This document shows, one piece after another, positions 43,241 through 51,073 of a DNA stretch of 64,000 nucleotides. Position 1 is the first letter of the stretch; every line of letters starts with the position of its first letter. The position numbers were made by a program, and so were the translations under genes. The notes beneath the pieces were generated by a model. The model did not search any database, had not been told where the DNA came from, and saw nothing but the letters and a program-made list of their open reading frames with translations. The stretch comes from JACNKJ01 sp964344565 (GTDB taxonomy: Bacteria > Krumholzibacteriota > Krumholzibacteriia > JACNKJ01), in contig CAYFNT010000018.1 in NCBI GenBank assembly GCA_964344565.1, positions 1-64,000 of the forward strand. The letters run 5' to 3'.

Positions 43241-43268
43241 AGTATAGCTCGGTTCTGGGCGGGATCAA
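43241..43268 (-). promoter_or_regulatory. Candidate promoter of the dockerin-like gene
   Basis: On the minus strand TTGATC (43268-43263) and TATACT (43246-43241) are 16 bases apart, about 170 bases before the start codon. Confidence 0.45.
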
Positions 43269-43335
43269 CGCCGGCATCCCAGGGCCACCGCCCCATTGCG
43301 TCATGCGGTTCAAGAGCTTAATTGGACCGAATCCG

Positions 43336-43689
43336 CTAGCGATCCGACCAGACGGCCAGTTCGTTTCCGGCGGGATCGGCGAAATGAAAGCGACGTCCGC
43401 CGGGAAAGGAGAAGATCTCCTTCACGAGGACACCACCGGCCGCCAGAACCTCTTCGAGCACCCCTTCCAGATCCTCGGCGTAGAACACGATGAGGACGCC
43501 GCCCTCGCTCGCTTTCGACGCGAGGGGCGCGCGGTAGAAGCCGCCGTCGATGAAGCCGTCGTTGAAGGCGCGATAGTCGGGACCATAGTCGGTGAAGGTC
43601 CAGCCGAACACGGTCGAGTAGAAATCCCTGACGGCGTCGAGATCCCGGGCCGGGAGCTCGAGGTAGTTGATCTTCTTGCCCCGAAGCAA
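43336..43689 (-). CDS. VOC-superfamily (glyoxalase/bleomycin-resistance fold) protein
   Basis: 117 aa, a single VOC domain: INYLELPARDLDAVRDFYSTVFGW at the start, GGVLIVFYAEDLEGVLEEV and KEIFSFPGGRRFHFADPAGNELAVW at the end. The Glu/His positions fit a small metal-binding VOC protein; the substrate is unknown. The start is TTG (43687-43689), with GGAGG five bases upstream; a huge open frame continuing to 45726 is antisense to the ABC exporter and not real. It follows the 35-aa membrane protein on the same strand. Confidence 0.85.
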   Translation of the reverse strand: MLRGKKINYLELPARDLDAVRDFYSTVFGWTFTDYGPDYRAFNDGFIDGGFYRAPLASKASEGGVLIVFYAEDLEGVLEEVLAAGGVLVKEIFSFPGGRRFHFADPAGNELAVWSDR

Positions 43690-43724
43690 GCTCACCTCCT
43701 TGGAATGCCGGATTGTCGCGAATG

Positions 43725-43832
43725 CTATTTCTTCTTCCCGTCGTAGACGGACACGAACCAGACCGCGGCAACGCCGATGAGCAGCAAGCCTAGACCGATA
43801 AAGAACTGACCCAGCATGGCGAGTTGATGCAT
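43725..43832 (-). CDS. Small single-helix membrane protein
   Basis: 35 aa. The ATG at 43830-43832 has a perfect GGAGG five bases upstream. The product is one hydrophobic helix (GQFFIGLGLLLIGVAAVWF) with a positively charged end (YDGKKK). It may belong to the short DUF2905-like membrane proteins, but the match is only in style. It precedes the VOC gene by 35 bases and is probably co-transcribed with it. The function is unknown. Confidence 0.65.
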   Translation of the reverse strand: MHQLAMLGQFFIGLGLLLIGVAAVWFVSVYDGKKK

Positions 43833-43941
43833 GGATTCCTCCCTTGGCTCGGGCTGGTAACCCGAAGACTCTTCCCATCATCGCCCTCGATCCTAGCACA
43901 GGGCTGGCGGCTTTCGACCTCTTTTTGCTACATTCCCGCCC

Positions 43942-45822
43942 ATGAGCACCACGTCGCGACTGCTGTCCTACCTGCGGCCCTACTGGCGCCGCTGCATCCT
44001 GGCCCTGGCGGCCATCTTCCTCTTCGCGGCCATGAACGGCGTGTCGCTCACCCTCATCGTGCCCTTCCTGGACAACCTCTTCAAGGAAGAGCCCCCCGGC
44101 CCGGTGCAGATCGAGCTCAGCGATCCGGTGGCGGTGGACCCGAACATCGTGGACAAGGCCGGCGCCTGGAAGGATCGCACCCTCGCCAGCGCCCGCGGCT
44201 GGCTCGACCAGGGCGAGCGCCGCGAACGCCTGCTGCGAGGGCTGCTCGTCATCCTGCTCGCCTATTTCCTGAAAAACCTCTTCGACTACATCCAGGCCTA
44301 TCTGGTGCATTTCCTGGAGCAGAAGAGCCTCTTCGACATCCGGCGCGACCTCTACGGTCATCTGCAACGCCTGCCCCTCGGCTTCTTCCACGGACAGCAG
44401 ACCGGCGTGCTCATCAGCCGCGTGGTCAACGACGTGAATACGCTCAAGGGCGCCATCGTCGGCGCCACGGCCTCCTTCTTCCGCAACGGGCTCATGGTGG
44501 TGGTGGGCCTGCTGATCATCTTCGCCATCAGCTGGCGGCTCAGCCTGCTCACCTTCCTCATCGTGCCGGTGAACGCCCTGCTGCTGCGCACACTCGGGCG
44601 CCTGCTCAAGCGCGACAGCACGCGCATCCAGGTGCGCATGGGCGACATGGCCGCGGCCATCGGAGAGACCGTCACCGGCGCCCGCGTGGTGAAGGCCTTC
44701 GGCCGCGAAGCCGACGAGGTGAAGCGCTTCGGCTATTTCAACTGGGACTACTTCAAGAGCTCGGTGCGGCTGCGGGCCCTGGGCGCTCTCAATGCGCCGC
44801 TCTCCGAAATGCTCGGCAGCCTGTCGGTGGTCATCATCGTGGGATACGGCGGCGTGCAGGTTCTGCAGGGGCACATGGAGGCCAGCCACCTGGTGCTCTT
44901 CGTGGTGGCGGTGCTCAGCATCGTGGGTCCGCTCAGACGCATCTCGGAGTTGAATCAGATCGTGCAGGAGGGCGTGGCCGCCGGCGAGCGCATCTTCCAG
45001 ATTCTGGACGAGCCCTCCGAGCGAAAGAGCCTGGACACGGGCGCAGCGCCGGGTCCGATGAGGGAAGCCATCCGCTTCGAGTCGGTGGATTTCGAGTACC
45101 GCAAGGATCTGCCGGTCATCCGCGAGCTGAACCTCGAACTGTCCAAGGGCCAGGTCGTGGCCCTGGTGGGCCCCAGCGGCGGCGGCAAGAGCACCCTGGC
45201 CGATCTCCTGGCGCGCTTCTACGAACCCGCAGGCGGGCGCCTTTCCATGGACGGCCGGGACCTGCGCGACTTCTCCCTCTCGGCCTGGCGCGACAAGTTC
45301 GGCATCGTCACCCAGGACGTGCTGCTCTTCAACGACAGCATCCTGAACAACATCGCATACGGGCGTCCCTCGGCCAGCCGCGAGATGGTGGAAGAGGCGG
45401 CGAAGGCGGCGCGCGCCCACGACTTCATCCTGGAGGCGCCCGAGGGATACGACACCGTCATCGGCGAGCGCGGCCTGCAGCTTTCGGGCGGCCAGCGCCA
45501 GCGCCTGGCCATCGCGAGGGCCCTGCTCAAGGATCCGGAGATCCTCATCTTCGACGAGGCCACCAGCGCCCTGGACACCGAGAGCGAATTGCTGGTGCAG
45601 GAGGCCATCGACCGCCTCATGGCCGGCCGCACGGCCCTGGTCATCGCCCACCGTCTCTCGACCATTCGCGGCGCGGACCGCATCGCCGTGATCGAGGACG
45701 GCCGTCTCGTGCAGGAGGGCCGCCACGAGGAGCTCATGTCCGCCGGCGGACTCTATCGCCAGCTCTACGAGATGCAGTTCTCCCAGCAGGAGAAGGCGCA
45801 GGCGTCATGGCCCGAGGCCTGA
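43942..45822 (+). CDS. ABC transporter with fused permease and ATPase, MsbA/exporter type
   Basis: 626 aa half-transporter. Six-helix membrane domain (~1-340), with the family segment RLPLGFFHGQQTGVLISRVVNDV, then the ATPase: Walker A GPSGGGKST, Q-loop IVTQDVLLFNDS, signature LSGGQRQRL, Walker B ILIFDEATSALD, and IAHRLSTIRGADRI. MsbA-type exporters flip lipid A or export peptides and lipids. An insertion of ~35 residues lies in the first periplasmic loop (PPGPVQIELSDPVAVDPN). Its last codons overlap the glycyl-radical activase gene by 16 bases, so the three genes appear to be one operon. Confidence 0.92.
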   Translation: MSTTSRLLSYLRPYWRRCILALAAIFLFAAMNGVSLTLIVPFLDNLFKEEPPGPVQIELSDPVAVDPNIVDKAGAWKDRTLASARGWLDQGERRERLLRGLLVILLAYFLKNLFDYIQAYLVHFLEQKSLFDIRRDLYGHLQRLPLGFFHGQQTGVLISRVVNDVNTLKGAIVGATASFFRNGLMVVVGLLIIFAISWRLSLLTFLIVPVNALLLRTLGRLLKRDSTRIQVRMGDMAAAIGETVTGARVVKAFGREADEVKRFGYFNWDYFKSSVRLRALGALNAPLSEMLGSLSVVIIVGYGGVQVLQGHMEASHLVLFVVAVLSIVGPLRRISELNQIVQEGVAAGERIFQILDEPSERKSLDTGAAPGPMREAIRFESVDFEYRKDLPVIRELNLELSKGQVVALVGPSGGGKSTLADLLARFYEPAGGRLSMDGRDLRDFSLSAWRDKFGIVTQDVLLFNDSILNNIAYGRPSASREMVEEAAKAARAHDFILEAPEGYDTVIGERGLQLSGGQRQRLAIARALLKDPEILIFDEATSALDTESELLVQEAIDRLMAGRTALVIAHRLSTIRGADRIAVIEDGRLVQEGRHEELMSAGGLYRQLYEMQFSQQEKAQASWPEA

Positions 45823-46724
45823 TCTTCGATCTGAAACGCTTCTCGGTGCATGACGGTCCGGGCATCCGCAGCACGGTCTTCCTGAAGGGTTGCCCCTTTC
45901 TCTGTCCCTGGTGTCACAATCCCGAAAGCCGCGCCGCCGAGGCCATGCTGCACTTCCGCGTCGAGCTATGCCTGGGCTGCGGTAAGTGCGTGGAGGCCTG
46001 TCCCGAATCGGCCATCGCATTGGCCGAGGGGAAGAGCCTCACCGACGAGGCGGGCTGCCGCCTGCGGGGAGAGTGCGTCGCCGCCTGCCCCACCGGCGCC
46101 CGGGAAATGCTGGGACGCTCGGTGGAGGCCGACGAGCTGCTTCCCGAACTGGAGCGGGACCGCATCTTCTACGAGGAGTCCGGCGGCGGGGTGACCTTCT
46201 CCGGCGGCGAGCCCCTGGCCCAACCCGAGTTCCTGCTCGAGGCTCTGGAGCTTTGCGGCGAGGCGGGCCTGCACCGGGCCGTGGACACCACGGGCCACGC
46301 CGAGTCCGAACTCTTCCGCGCCGTGGCCGAGCGGGCCGAACTCATCCTCTTCGATCTCAAGCTCATGGACGACGCTCGCCACCGCCGCTTCACCGGCGCG
46401 AGCAACCATCGGCTCCTCGCCAATCTGGACATGCTCGCCGACATGAACCGCCCGGTGGAACTGCGGGTGCCGGTGATCCCCGGCGTCAACGACGACGAAG
46501 GGAACATGCGTGCCACTGCCTCCCGGCTCTCGGGCATGCTAAACTTGAGTGGCGTGGTCCTGCTGCCCTTCCACGCAGGATCCCGCGACAAGCACGCCCG
46601 TTTCGGCATGGACTGGAACCTGCCGGAAGACATGAAGGCCTCGCCCGAGGGCATCGAAGCGCTCGCGACGATACTTCGGGAGGCCGAGCTTCCCGTGAGC
46701 ATCGGAGGCGAGAAGGATGAATGA
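45807..46724 (+). CDS. Glycyl-radical enzyme activase (radical SAM), HypE-like partner of HypD
   Basis: 305 aa radical SAM enzyme that abstracts H from the Gly of its partner. The SAM cluster motif is C29-x3-C33-x2-C36. Two ferredoxin-like motifs follow: C55-x2-C58-x2-C61-x3-C65, and C84...C90...C94, where the second expected Cys is R87. The segment GGGVTFSGGEPLAQ and the DTTGHAE strand are typical of activases. The ATG at 45807 lies inside the ABC gene. Its stop overlaps the glycyl-radical enzyme gene by 8 bases, indicating an enzyme/activase pair. Confidence 0.93.
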   Translation: MARGLIFDLKRFSVHDGPGIRSTVFLKGCPFLCPWCHNPESRAAEAMLHFRVELCLGCGKCVEACPESAIALAEGKSLTDEAGCRLRGECVAACPTGAREMLGRSVEADELLPELERDRIFYEESGGGVTFSGGEPLAQPEFLLEALELCGEAGLHRAVDTTGHAESELFRAVAERAELILFDLKLMDDARHRRFTGASNHRLLANLDMLADMNRPVELRVPVIPGVNDDEGNMRATASRLSGMLNLSGVVLLPFHAGSRDKHARFGMDWNLPEDMKASPEGIEALATILREAELPVSIGGEKDE

Positions 46725-49068
46725 ACGGGTCGCAGCCCTGAGGCGGGAGAGCCGCGAGACGCCGGTGAGCATCTCCATGGAGCGGGCCCGGCTAGTCACG
46801 GAGTTCTACCGCGAAAACGAGGGGAAGCTGTCCACGCCCATGCTGCGGGCGGGGGCCTTCGCCCACCTCTGCGAGCGCAAGAGCATCCATCTGGGCGATG
46901 GGGAGCTCATCGTGGGCGAGCGGGGACCCGCACCCCGGGCCGTGCCCACCTTTCCCGAATTGACCTGCCACAGCGAGGACGATCTTCGCATCCTCCGCGA
47001 CCGGGAGAAGATTCCCTACTCGGTGAGCGACGAGGACATCGCCGTCCACCTGCGCGAGGTGAAACCCTTCTGGGAGGGCCGCAGCCTGCGCGATCGCATC
47101 TTCGAGAGCTTGCCCGATCTCTGGAAGTCCGCCTTCGAGGCCGGCGTCTTCACCGAGTTCATGGAGCAGCGCGCGCCGGGCCACACCACCCTGGACGGCA
47201 AGCCCTACGGGAAGGGACTCGTCGACTTCAAGGCCGAGATCGCCGCGGCCCTCGACTCGCTGAATCGCGAGGAGGAGGACGAGCCCCGCCGCGAGCAGCT
47301 GCGCGCCATGGACCTGGCCTGCGACGGCGCCATCCGCTTCGCCCAGCGACACGCTGAGCTGGCCGAGACCAAGGCCGACGCCGAGACCGACGGCAAGCGC
47401 GAGGCCGAGCTGCGGCGCATCGCCGAGATCTGCCGGCGGGTGCCCGCCAGCGCGCCGCGAACCTTTCACGAAGCCCTGCAGATGTACTGGTTCCTGCATC
47501 TGGGCACCATCACCGAACTCAACGGCTGGGACGCCATGAATCCCGGTCACCTCGACCGTCACCTGCTGCCCTTCTACGAGCGGGAACTCGCCGCCGGCAC
47601 TCTGACCCGGGAGGATGCCCGCGAGCTGCTGCAGTGCTTCTTCATCAAGTTCAACAACCAGCCGGCGCCGCCCAAGGTGGGGGTGACCGCCGCCGAGAGC
47701 GGCACCTACAACGACTTCACGAACATCAACCTCGGGGGGATCCTGCCCGGCGGCGGCGACGGAGTGAGCGAACTCAGTCACCTCATCCTCGAGGTGATGG
47801 ACGAGATCCACCTGCTGCAGCCCCAGGGGAACATCCAGCTCAGCCGGAAGAGCCCCGACACCTTCCTGAAGGCGGCCCTGCGCGTGTTGCGCAAGGGATA
47901 CGGTTATCCCTCGATCTTCAACGCCGACGGGGTAGTCACCCAGATGCTCCGCTGCGGGAAGTCCCTGGCCGACGCCCGAGAGGGAGGCAGCAGCGGCTGC
48001 GTGGAGACCGGCGCCTTCGGCAAGGAGGCGTACATCCTCACGGGCTACTTCAACACGCCCAAGGTGCTCGAGCTGACCCTGCACGACGGGATCGATCCGC
48101 GAACGGGAGAGCGGGTGGGGCTGTCCTCCGGGGATGCGCGAGGCTTCGCGTCTTTCGACGATCTCTTCACGGCCTTCCGCCGGCAGCTCGAGCATTTGCT
48201 GGAGATCAAGCTACGCGGCAACGACATCATCGAGGCCATCTACGCCGAAGAGATGCCGGCGGTATTCCTCTCGGTGCTCATCGACGACTGCATCGAGAAG
48301 GGCCTGGACTACAACGCGGGCGGCGCGCGCTACAACACGAGCTTCATTCAAGGCGTGGGCATCGGTACCATCACCGACAGTCTCTCGGCCCTGAAGCATC
48401 ATGTCTACGAGGGCGAGTTGAGCATGGCCGAGCTGCTGGCCCTGCTGGACTCCGACTTCGAAGGCGAGCCCGCGCGCCGGAAGTTGCTCGCCGAGCGCAC
48501 GCCCCGCTACGGCAACGACGAGGACGCGGCCGACGAGATCATGCGCGCCGTCTTCGACGCCCTCTTCGAGGCGGTGGACGGCCGGCCCAACCTTCGCGGC
48601 GGGCGCTACCACCTGCTCATGCTTCCCACCACCTGCCATATCTACTTCGGCTCCGTGCTCGGAGCCACACCGGACGGGCGCGGCGCCGGAGTGCCCGTGA
48701 GCGAGGGCATCTCCCCGGTCCAGGGCGCCGACCGCAAGGGCCCCACGGCCGTGCTGGGATCGGCGGCCAAGATGGACCACGCCCGCACCTGCGGCACCCT
48801 TCTCAACATGAAGTTCCTGCCGAGCCTGCTCGAGGAAAAGGCGGGCGTGGAGAAACTGGCCATGCTCGTGCGGGGCTACTTCCGCCTGGACGGCCATCAC
48901 CTGCAGCTCAATGTGGTGGACGCCGACACCCTCCGCGCGGCCCAGGCCCGTCCCGAGGATCATCGCGACCTCATCGTGCGCGTGGCCGGCTACAGCGACT
49001 ATTTCTGCGATCTCAGCCGCGAGTTGCAGGACGAGATCATCCGCCGAACGGCCCACGAAGGCGCCTGA
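46717..49068 (+). CDS. hypD: Glycyl-radical enzyme, probable trans-4-hydroxy-L-proline dehydratase
   Basis: 783 aa. The glycyl radical motif is VRVAGYSDYF with G758, and the thiyl Cys is C428 in SSGCVETGAFGKE. Residues recalled from the C. difficile HypD active site (S334, D339, F340, C434, E436, D278, G765) have counterparts at S328, D333, F334, C428, E430, D272 and G758, a nearly constant offset of 6-7, which is the main reason for the HypD call rather than pyruvate formate-lyase or diol dehydratase. Known reaction: trans-4-hydroxyproline to 1-pyrroline-5-carboxylate. No proC-like reductase is nearby. The ABC exporter and activase genes precede it with overlaps. Confidence 0.85.
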   Translation: MNERVAALRRESRETPVSISMERARLVTEFYRENEGKLSTPMLRAGAFAHLCERKSIHLGDGELIVGERGPAPRAVPTFPELTCHSEDDLRILRDREKIPYSVSDEDIAVHLREVKPFWEGRSLRDRIFESLPDLWKSAFEAGVFTEFMEQRAPGHTTLDGKPYGKGLVDFKAEIAAALDSLNREEEDEPRREQLRAMDLACDGAIRFAQRHAELAETKADAETDGKREAELRRIAEICRRVPASAPRTFHEALQMYWFLHLGTITELNGWDAMNPGHLDRHLLPFYERELAAGTLTREDARELLQCFFIKFNNQPAPPKVGVTAAESGTYNDFTNINLGGILPGGGDGVSELSHLILEVMDEIHLLQPQGNIQLSRKSPDTFLKAALRVLRKGYGYPSIFNADGVVTQMLRCGKSLADAREGGSSGCVETGAFGKEAYILTGYFNTPKVLELTLHDGIDPRTGERVGLSSGDARGFASFDDLFTAFRRQLEHLLEIKLRGNDIIEAIYAEEMPAVFLSVLIDDCIEKGLDYNAGGARYNTSFIQGVGIGTITDSLSALKHHVYEGELSMAELLALLDSDFEGEPARRKLLAERTPRYGNDEDAADEIMRAVFDALFEAVDGRPNLRGGRYHLLMLPTTCHIYFGSVLGATPDGRGAGVPVSEGISPVQGADRKGPTAVLGSAAKMDHARTCGTLLNMKFLPSLLEEKAGVEKLAMLVRGYFRLDGHHLQLNVVDADTLRAAQARPEDHRDLIVRVAGYSDYFCDLSRELQDEIIRRTAHEGA

Positions 49069-49144
49069 TCGACCGAGTCGGACCCTTGCGGGAGGGCTCT
49101 CCCTCGGCTAGATTGGCGGTGTACCCAGGTCCCGAGGAGGAGCC

Positions 49145-49396
49145 GTGAGCGTGAACCAGGAACTCACCCAGCGCGTCGAGCGCGCCCTCGACATGATCCG
49201 TCCGGCATTGCGCATGGACGGCGGCGACATCGAACTGGTGGAGGTCACCGACGACGGCGTGGTCCGCGTTCGCCTTCAGGGCGCCTGCGTGGGCTGTCCC
49301 TCGGCCACCATCACCCTGCAGGCCGGCGTGGAAGCCACGCTGAAGGAGCAGGTGCCGGAAGTGACGCGGGTCGAGAACGTGCCGGTGATGTTCTAG
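49145..49396 (+). CDS. NifU-like (Nfu) Fe-S cluster carrier protein
   Basis: 83 aa consisting of one NifU C-terminal domain: IRPALRMDGGDIELVEV, then VRLQGACVGCPSATITLQ with the cluster-binding CxxC, and GVEATLKEQVPEV. It carries [4Fe-4S] clusters to target proteins. The GTG at 49145 has GAGGAGG upstream. Possibly supplies the Fe-S activase encoded just upstream. Its stop codon begins a heptanucleotide repeat array, followed by a terminator. Confidence 0.92.
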   Translation: MSVNQELTQRVERALDMIRPALRMDGGDIELVEVTDDGVVRVRLQGACVGCPSATITLQAGVEATLKEQVPEVTRVENVPVMF

Positions 49397-49436
49397 AAAC
49401 TGAGAACTGAGAACTCAGAACTGAGAACTCGAAACC
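49395..49436. repeat. Heptanucleotide array (GAGAACT-type), six units at the nfu stop codon
   Basis: Units AGAAACT, GAGAACT, GAGAACT, CAGAACT, GAGAACT, CGAAACC. The nfu stop (49394-49396) overlaps the first unit and the array runs into the terminator arm. The unit is nearly that of the array at 19424. Confidence 0.9.
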
Positions 49437-49467
49437 CTCGCCTAAGCCGGGCGGGGGATTCTTTTTT
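49435..49467 (+). terminator. Rho-independent terminator after nfu
   Basis: CCCTCGCC (49435-49442) pairs with GGCGGGGG (49450-49457, one G-T pair), followed by ATTCTTTTTT. Confidence 0.8.
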
Positions 49468-49514
49468 GCCGGCAGGTCCCACCGGTGTACACTGAGCACA
49501 AAGAGGAGGCGGAA

Positions 49515-50306
49515 ATGGATCTCGGAATCAAGGATCGCGTGGCCTGGGTGGCCGGCGCATCGGCGGGCATCGGATTCGCGGTGGCCAGGGAATTGGCCCT
49601 CGAGGGCGCCCAGGTGGCCTTGGGTTCGCGTTCCATGGAGAAACTCGAGGACGCGGCGACCAGGATCGAGGCGGACGCGGGACGCCGCCCCTTCATCCAC
49701 GAGCTCGATCTGGCTTCCGCCTCGTCGCGGGATGCTTGGACCACCGCCTGCGGCGAAGCCCTCGGCGACGCGGAGATCCTCTTCGTGAACTCCGGCGGCC
49801 CGCCGGCGGGCAGCCACGATCAGCTCGACGAGAAGACCTGGCGCTCGGCCGCCGATCTCATCCTCCACGGTGCGGTAGGGCTGGCCGAGGTGGCGATTCC
49901 CGCCATGAAGAAGGCGGCCTGGGGGCGCATCCTCTTTCTCACTTCCGTGAGCGTGCGCGAGCCCATCGACGGATTGCTGCTCAGCAACGCCCTGCGGGCG
50001 GGCGTCACCGGCTATGCGCGGACCCTGGCCAACGAACTGGGCGCCCACGGCATCACTGTGAACTCGGTGGCGCCGGGCTACACCCGCACCGAACGGCTGG
50101 GCGAGTTGGCCGCGCGGGTGTCGGCCGACTCCGGCGCGAGCGAAGAGGCCGTGATGAAGGGTTGGGGCGAGGCCACGCCCCTGGGACGGCTCGGCGAGCC
50201 CGAGGAGATCGCCGCGGCAGCGGTGTTTCTGGCCGGCGCGCGGGCATCCTTCATCACGGGACAGGTTTTCACGGTGGACGGCGGCCGGGTTCGCTCGCTA
50301 ATGTAG
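49515..50306 (+). CDS. SDR-family oxidoreductase lacking the usual YxxxK motif
   Basis: 263 aa. A Rossmann-fold short-chain dehydrogenase with GASAGIGFAVA nucleotide motif and the C-terminal GQVFTVDGGRV. Where classical SDRs have Tyr-x3-Lys, this protein reads DGLLLSNALRAGVTG, as in an atypical branch of beta-ketoacyl-reductase-like SDRs. The substrate and even catalysis are therefore uncertain. The ATG at 49515 follows GGAGGCGGAA. Ten further in-frame codons exist upstream, but the palindrome GTGTACAC overlaps them (49486 area), so they are probably leader DNA. Confidence 0.88.
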   Translation: MDLGIKDRVAWVAGASAGIGFAVARELALEGAQVALGSRSMEKLEDAATRIEADAGRRPFIHELDLASASSRDAWTTACGEALGDAEILFVNSGGPPAGSHDQLDEKTWRSAADLILHGAVGLAEVAIPAMKKAAWGRILFLTSVSVREPIDGLLLSNALRAGVTGYARTLANELGAHGITVNSVAPGYTRTERLGELAARVSADSGASEEAVMKGWGEATPLGRLGEPEEIAAAAVFLAGARASFITGQVFTVDGGRVRSLM

Positions 50307-50370
50307 CGCCCGACGGCCCCGGAGCTATTCTCTCCGTCAGGTCGCCCAACCCTTTTCAGGGAGGCAATCC

Positions 50371-51072
50371 GTGAAAGTCATCGCGAGCGTTCTTCTGGTC
50401 ATGGCCCTTCCCCTTGCGGCCGGCGCCGTGGACACCTGGGAGCCCTATCCCATGGGACCCGGTGCCATCGAATTCTACTTCACCCAGAGCGGCATCGGCA
50501 TCGAGGATGACGCGGCAGGATCCAAGAGCCTCGTGCTGGGACCGGCCTGGGGCATCCACGAAAGCGCGCACCTCTATCTGTTCACGGGCATCAGCCATCC
50601 CAAGATGGGTCCGGGGGGCGTGGACTTCCTGAGCCTGGGAATCTTCAAGAACCTCTACGGCGGCTTCGAGGCGCCTCTCAAGCTGGACGCCTACTTCGAC
50701 ATCTCAGCCTTCGGATCCGGCCTGGACGCCAGCGGCATGATGGCCGGTCTCGAACTCAACTACGATGCGGACGGCATCGGGCTCTACGGACGTCCCGCCA
50801 TGAACTGGTTCCACGACGGCGAAGGCGAGGGGGACAACGCACTTTCCCTCGCGACGGGGGCCTGGTTCGCGGTGGCCGGCATCGCCGAGCTCTTCGTCGA
50901 AGCGACCTTCGCCGAGCTGAACGAGGAGCTCGAGCACAGCTCCACGGCCCTGGGGCTCAACGTGCTGTCCACCAAGGAGGTGGAGCTCATCCTGGAACTG
51001 CGCAGCCCAGAGCCGGCCGATGGCGAGGATCGCAGCTTCGATGTGACCGTCGGCGCGGTGACGGTCTGGTAG
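50371..51072 (+). CDS. Envelope beta-rich protein of unknown function
   Basis: 233 aa, start GTG with GGGAGG upstream. Signal peptide (residues 1-19, LLVMALPLAAGA). The rest alternates short hydrophobic strands and turns (AIEFYFTQSGIGIEDD, HLYLFTGISHPKMG, GLYGRPAMNWFHDGEG, VELILELRSPE), which fits a small outer-membrane barrel or a periplasmic beta protein. No family recognised. Its stop is one base before the flippase ATG, so they are coupled. Confidence 0.75.
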   Translation: MKVIASVLLVMALPLAAGAVDTWEPYPMGPGAIEFYFTQSGIGIEDDAAGSKSLVLGPAWGIHESAHLYLFTGISHPKMGPGGVDFLSLGIFKNLYGGFEAPLKLDAYFDISAFGSGLDASGMMAGLELNYDADGIGLYGRPAMNWFHDGEGEGDNALSLATGAWFAVAGIAELFVEATFAELNEELEHSSTALGLNVLSTKEVELILELRSPEPADGEDRSFDVTVGAVTVW

Positions 51073-51073
51073 C

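Noticed and set aside
43336..45726. Open frame of almost 800 codons on the minus strand opposite the ABC exporter
   Set aside because: Composition is Ala/Gly/His/Glu-rich with no domain, and only its last ~117 codons are a real gene (VOC). It is a shadow produced by high GC.
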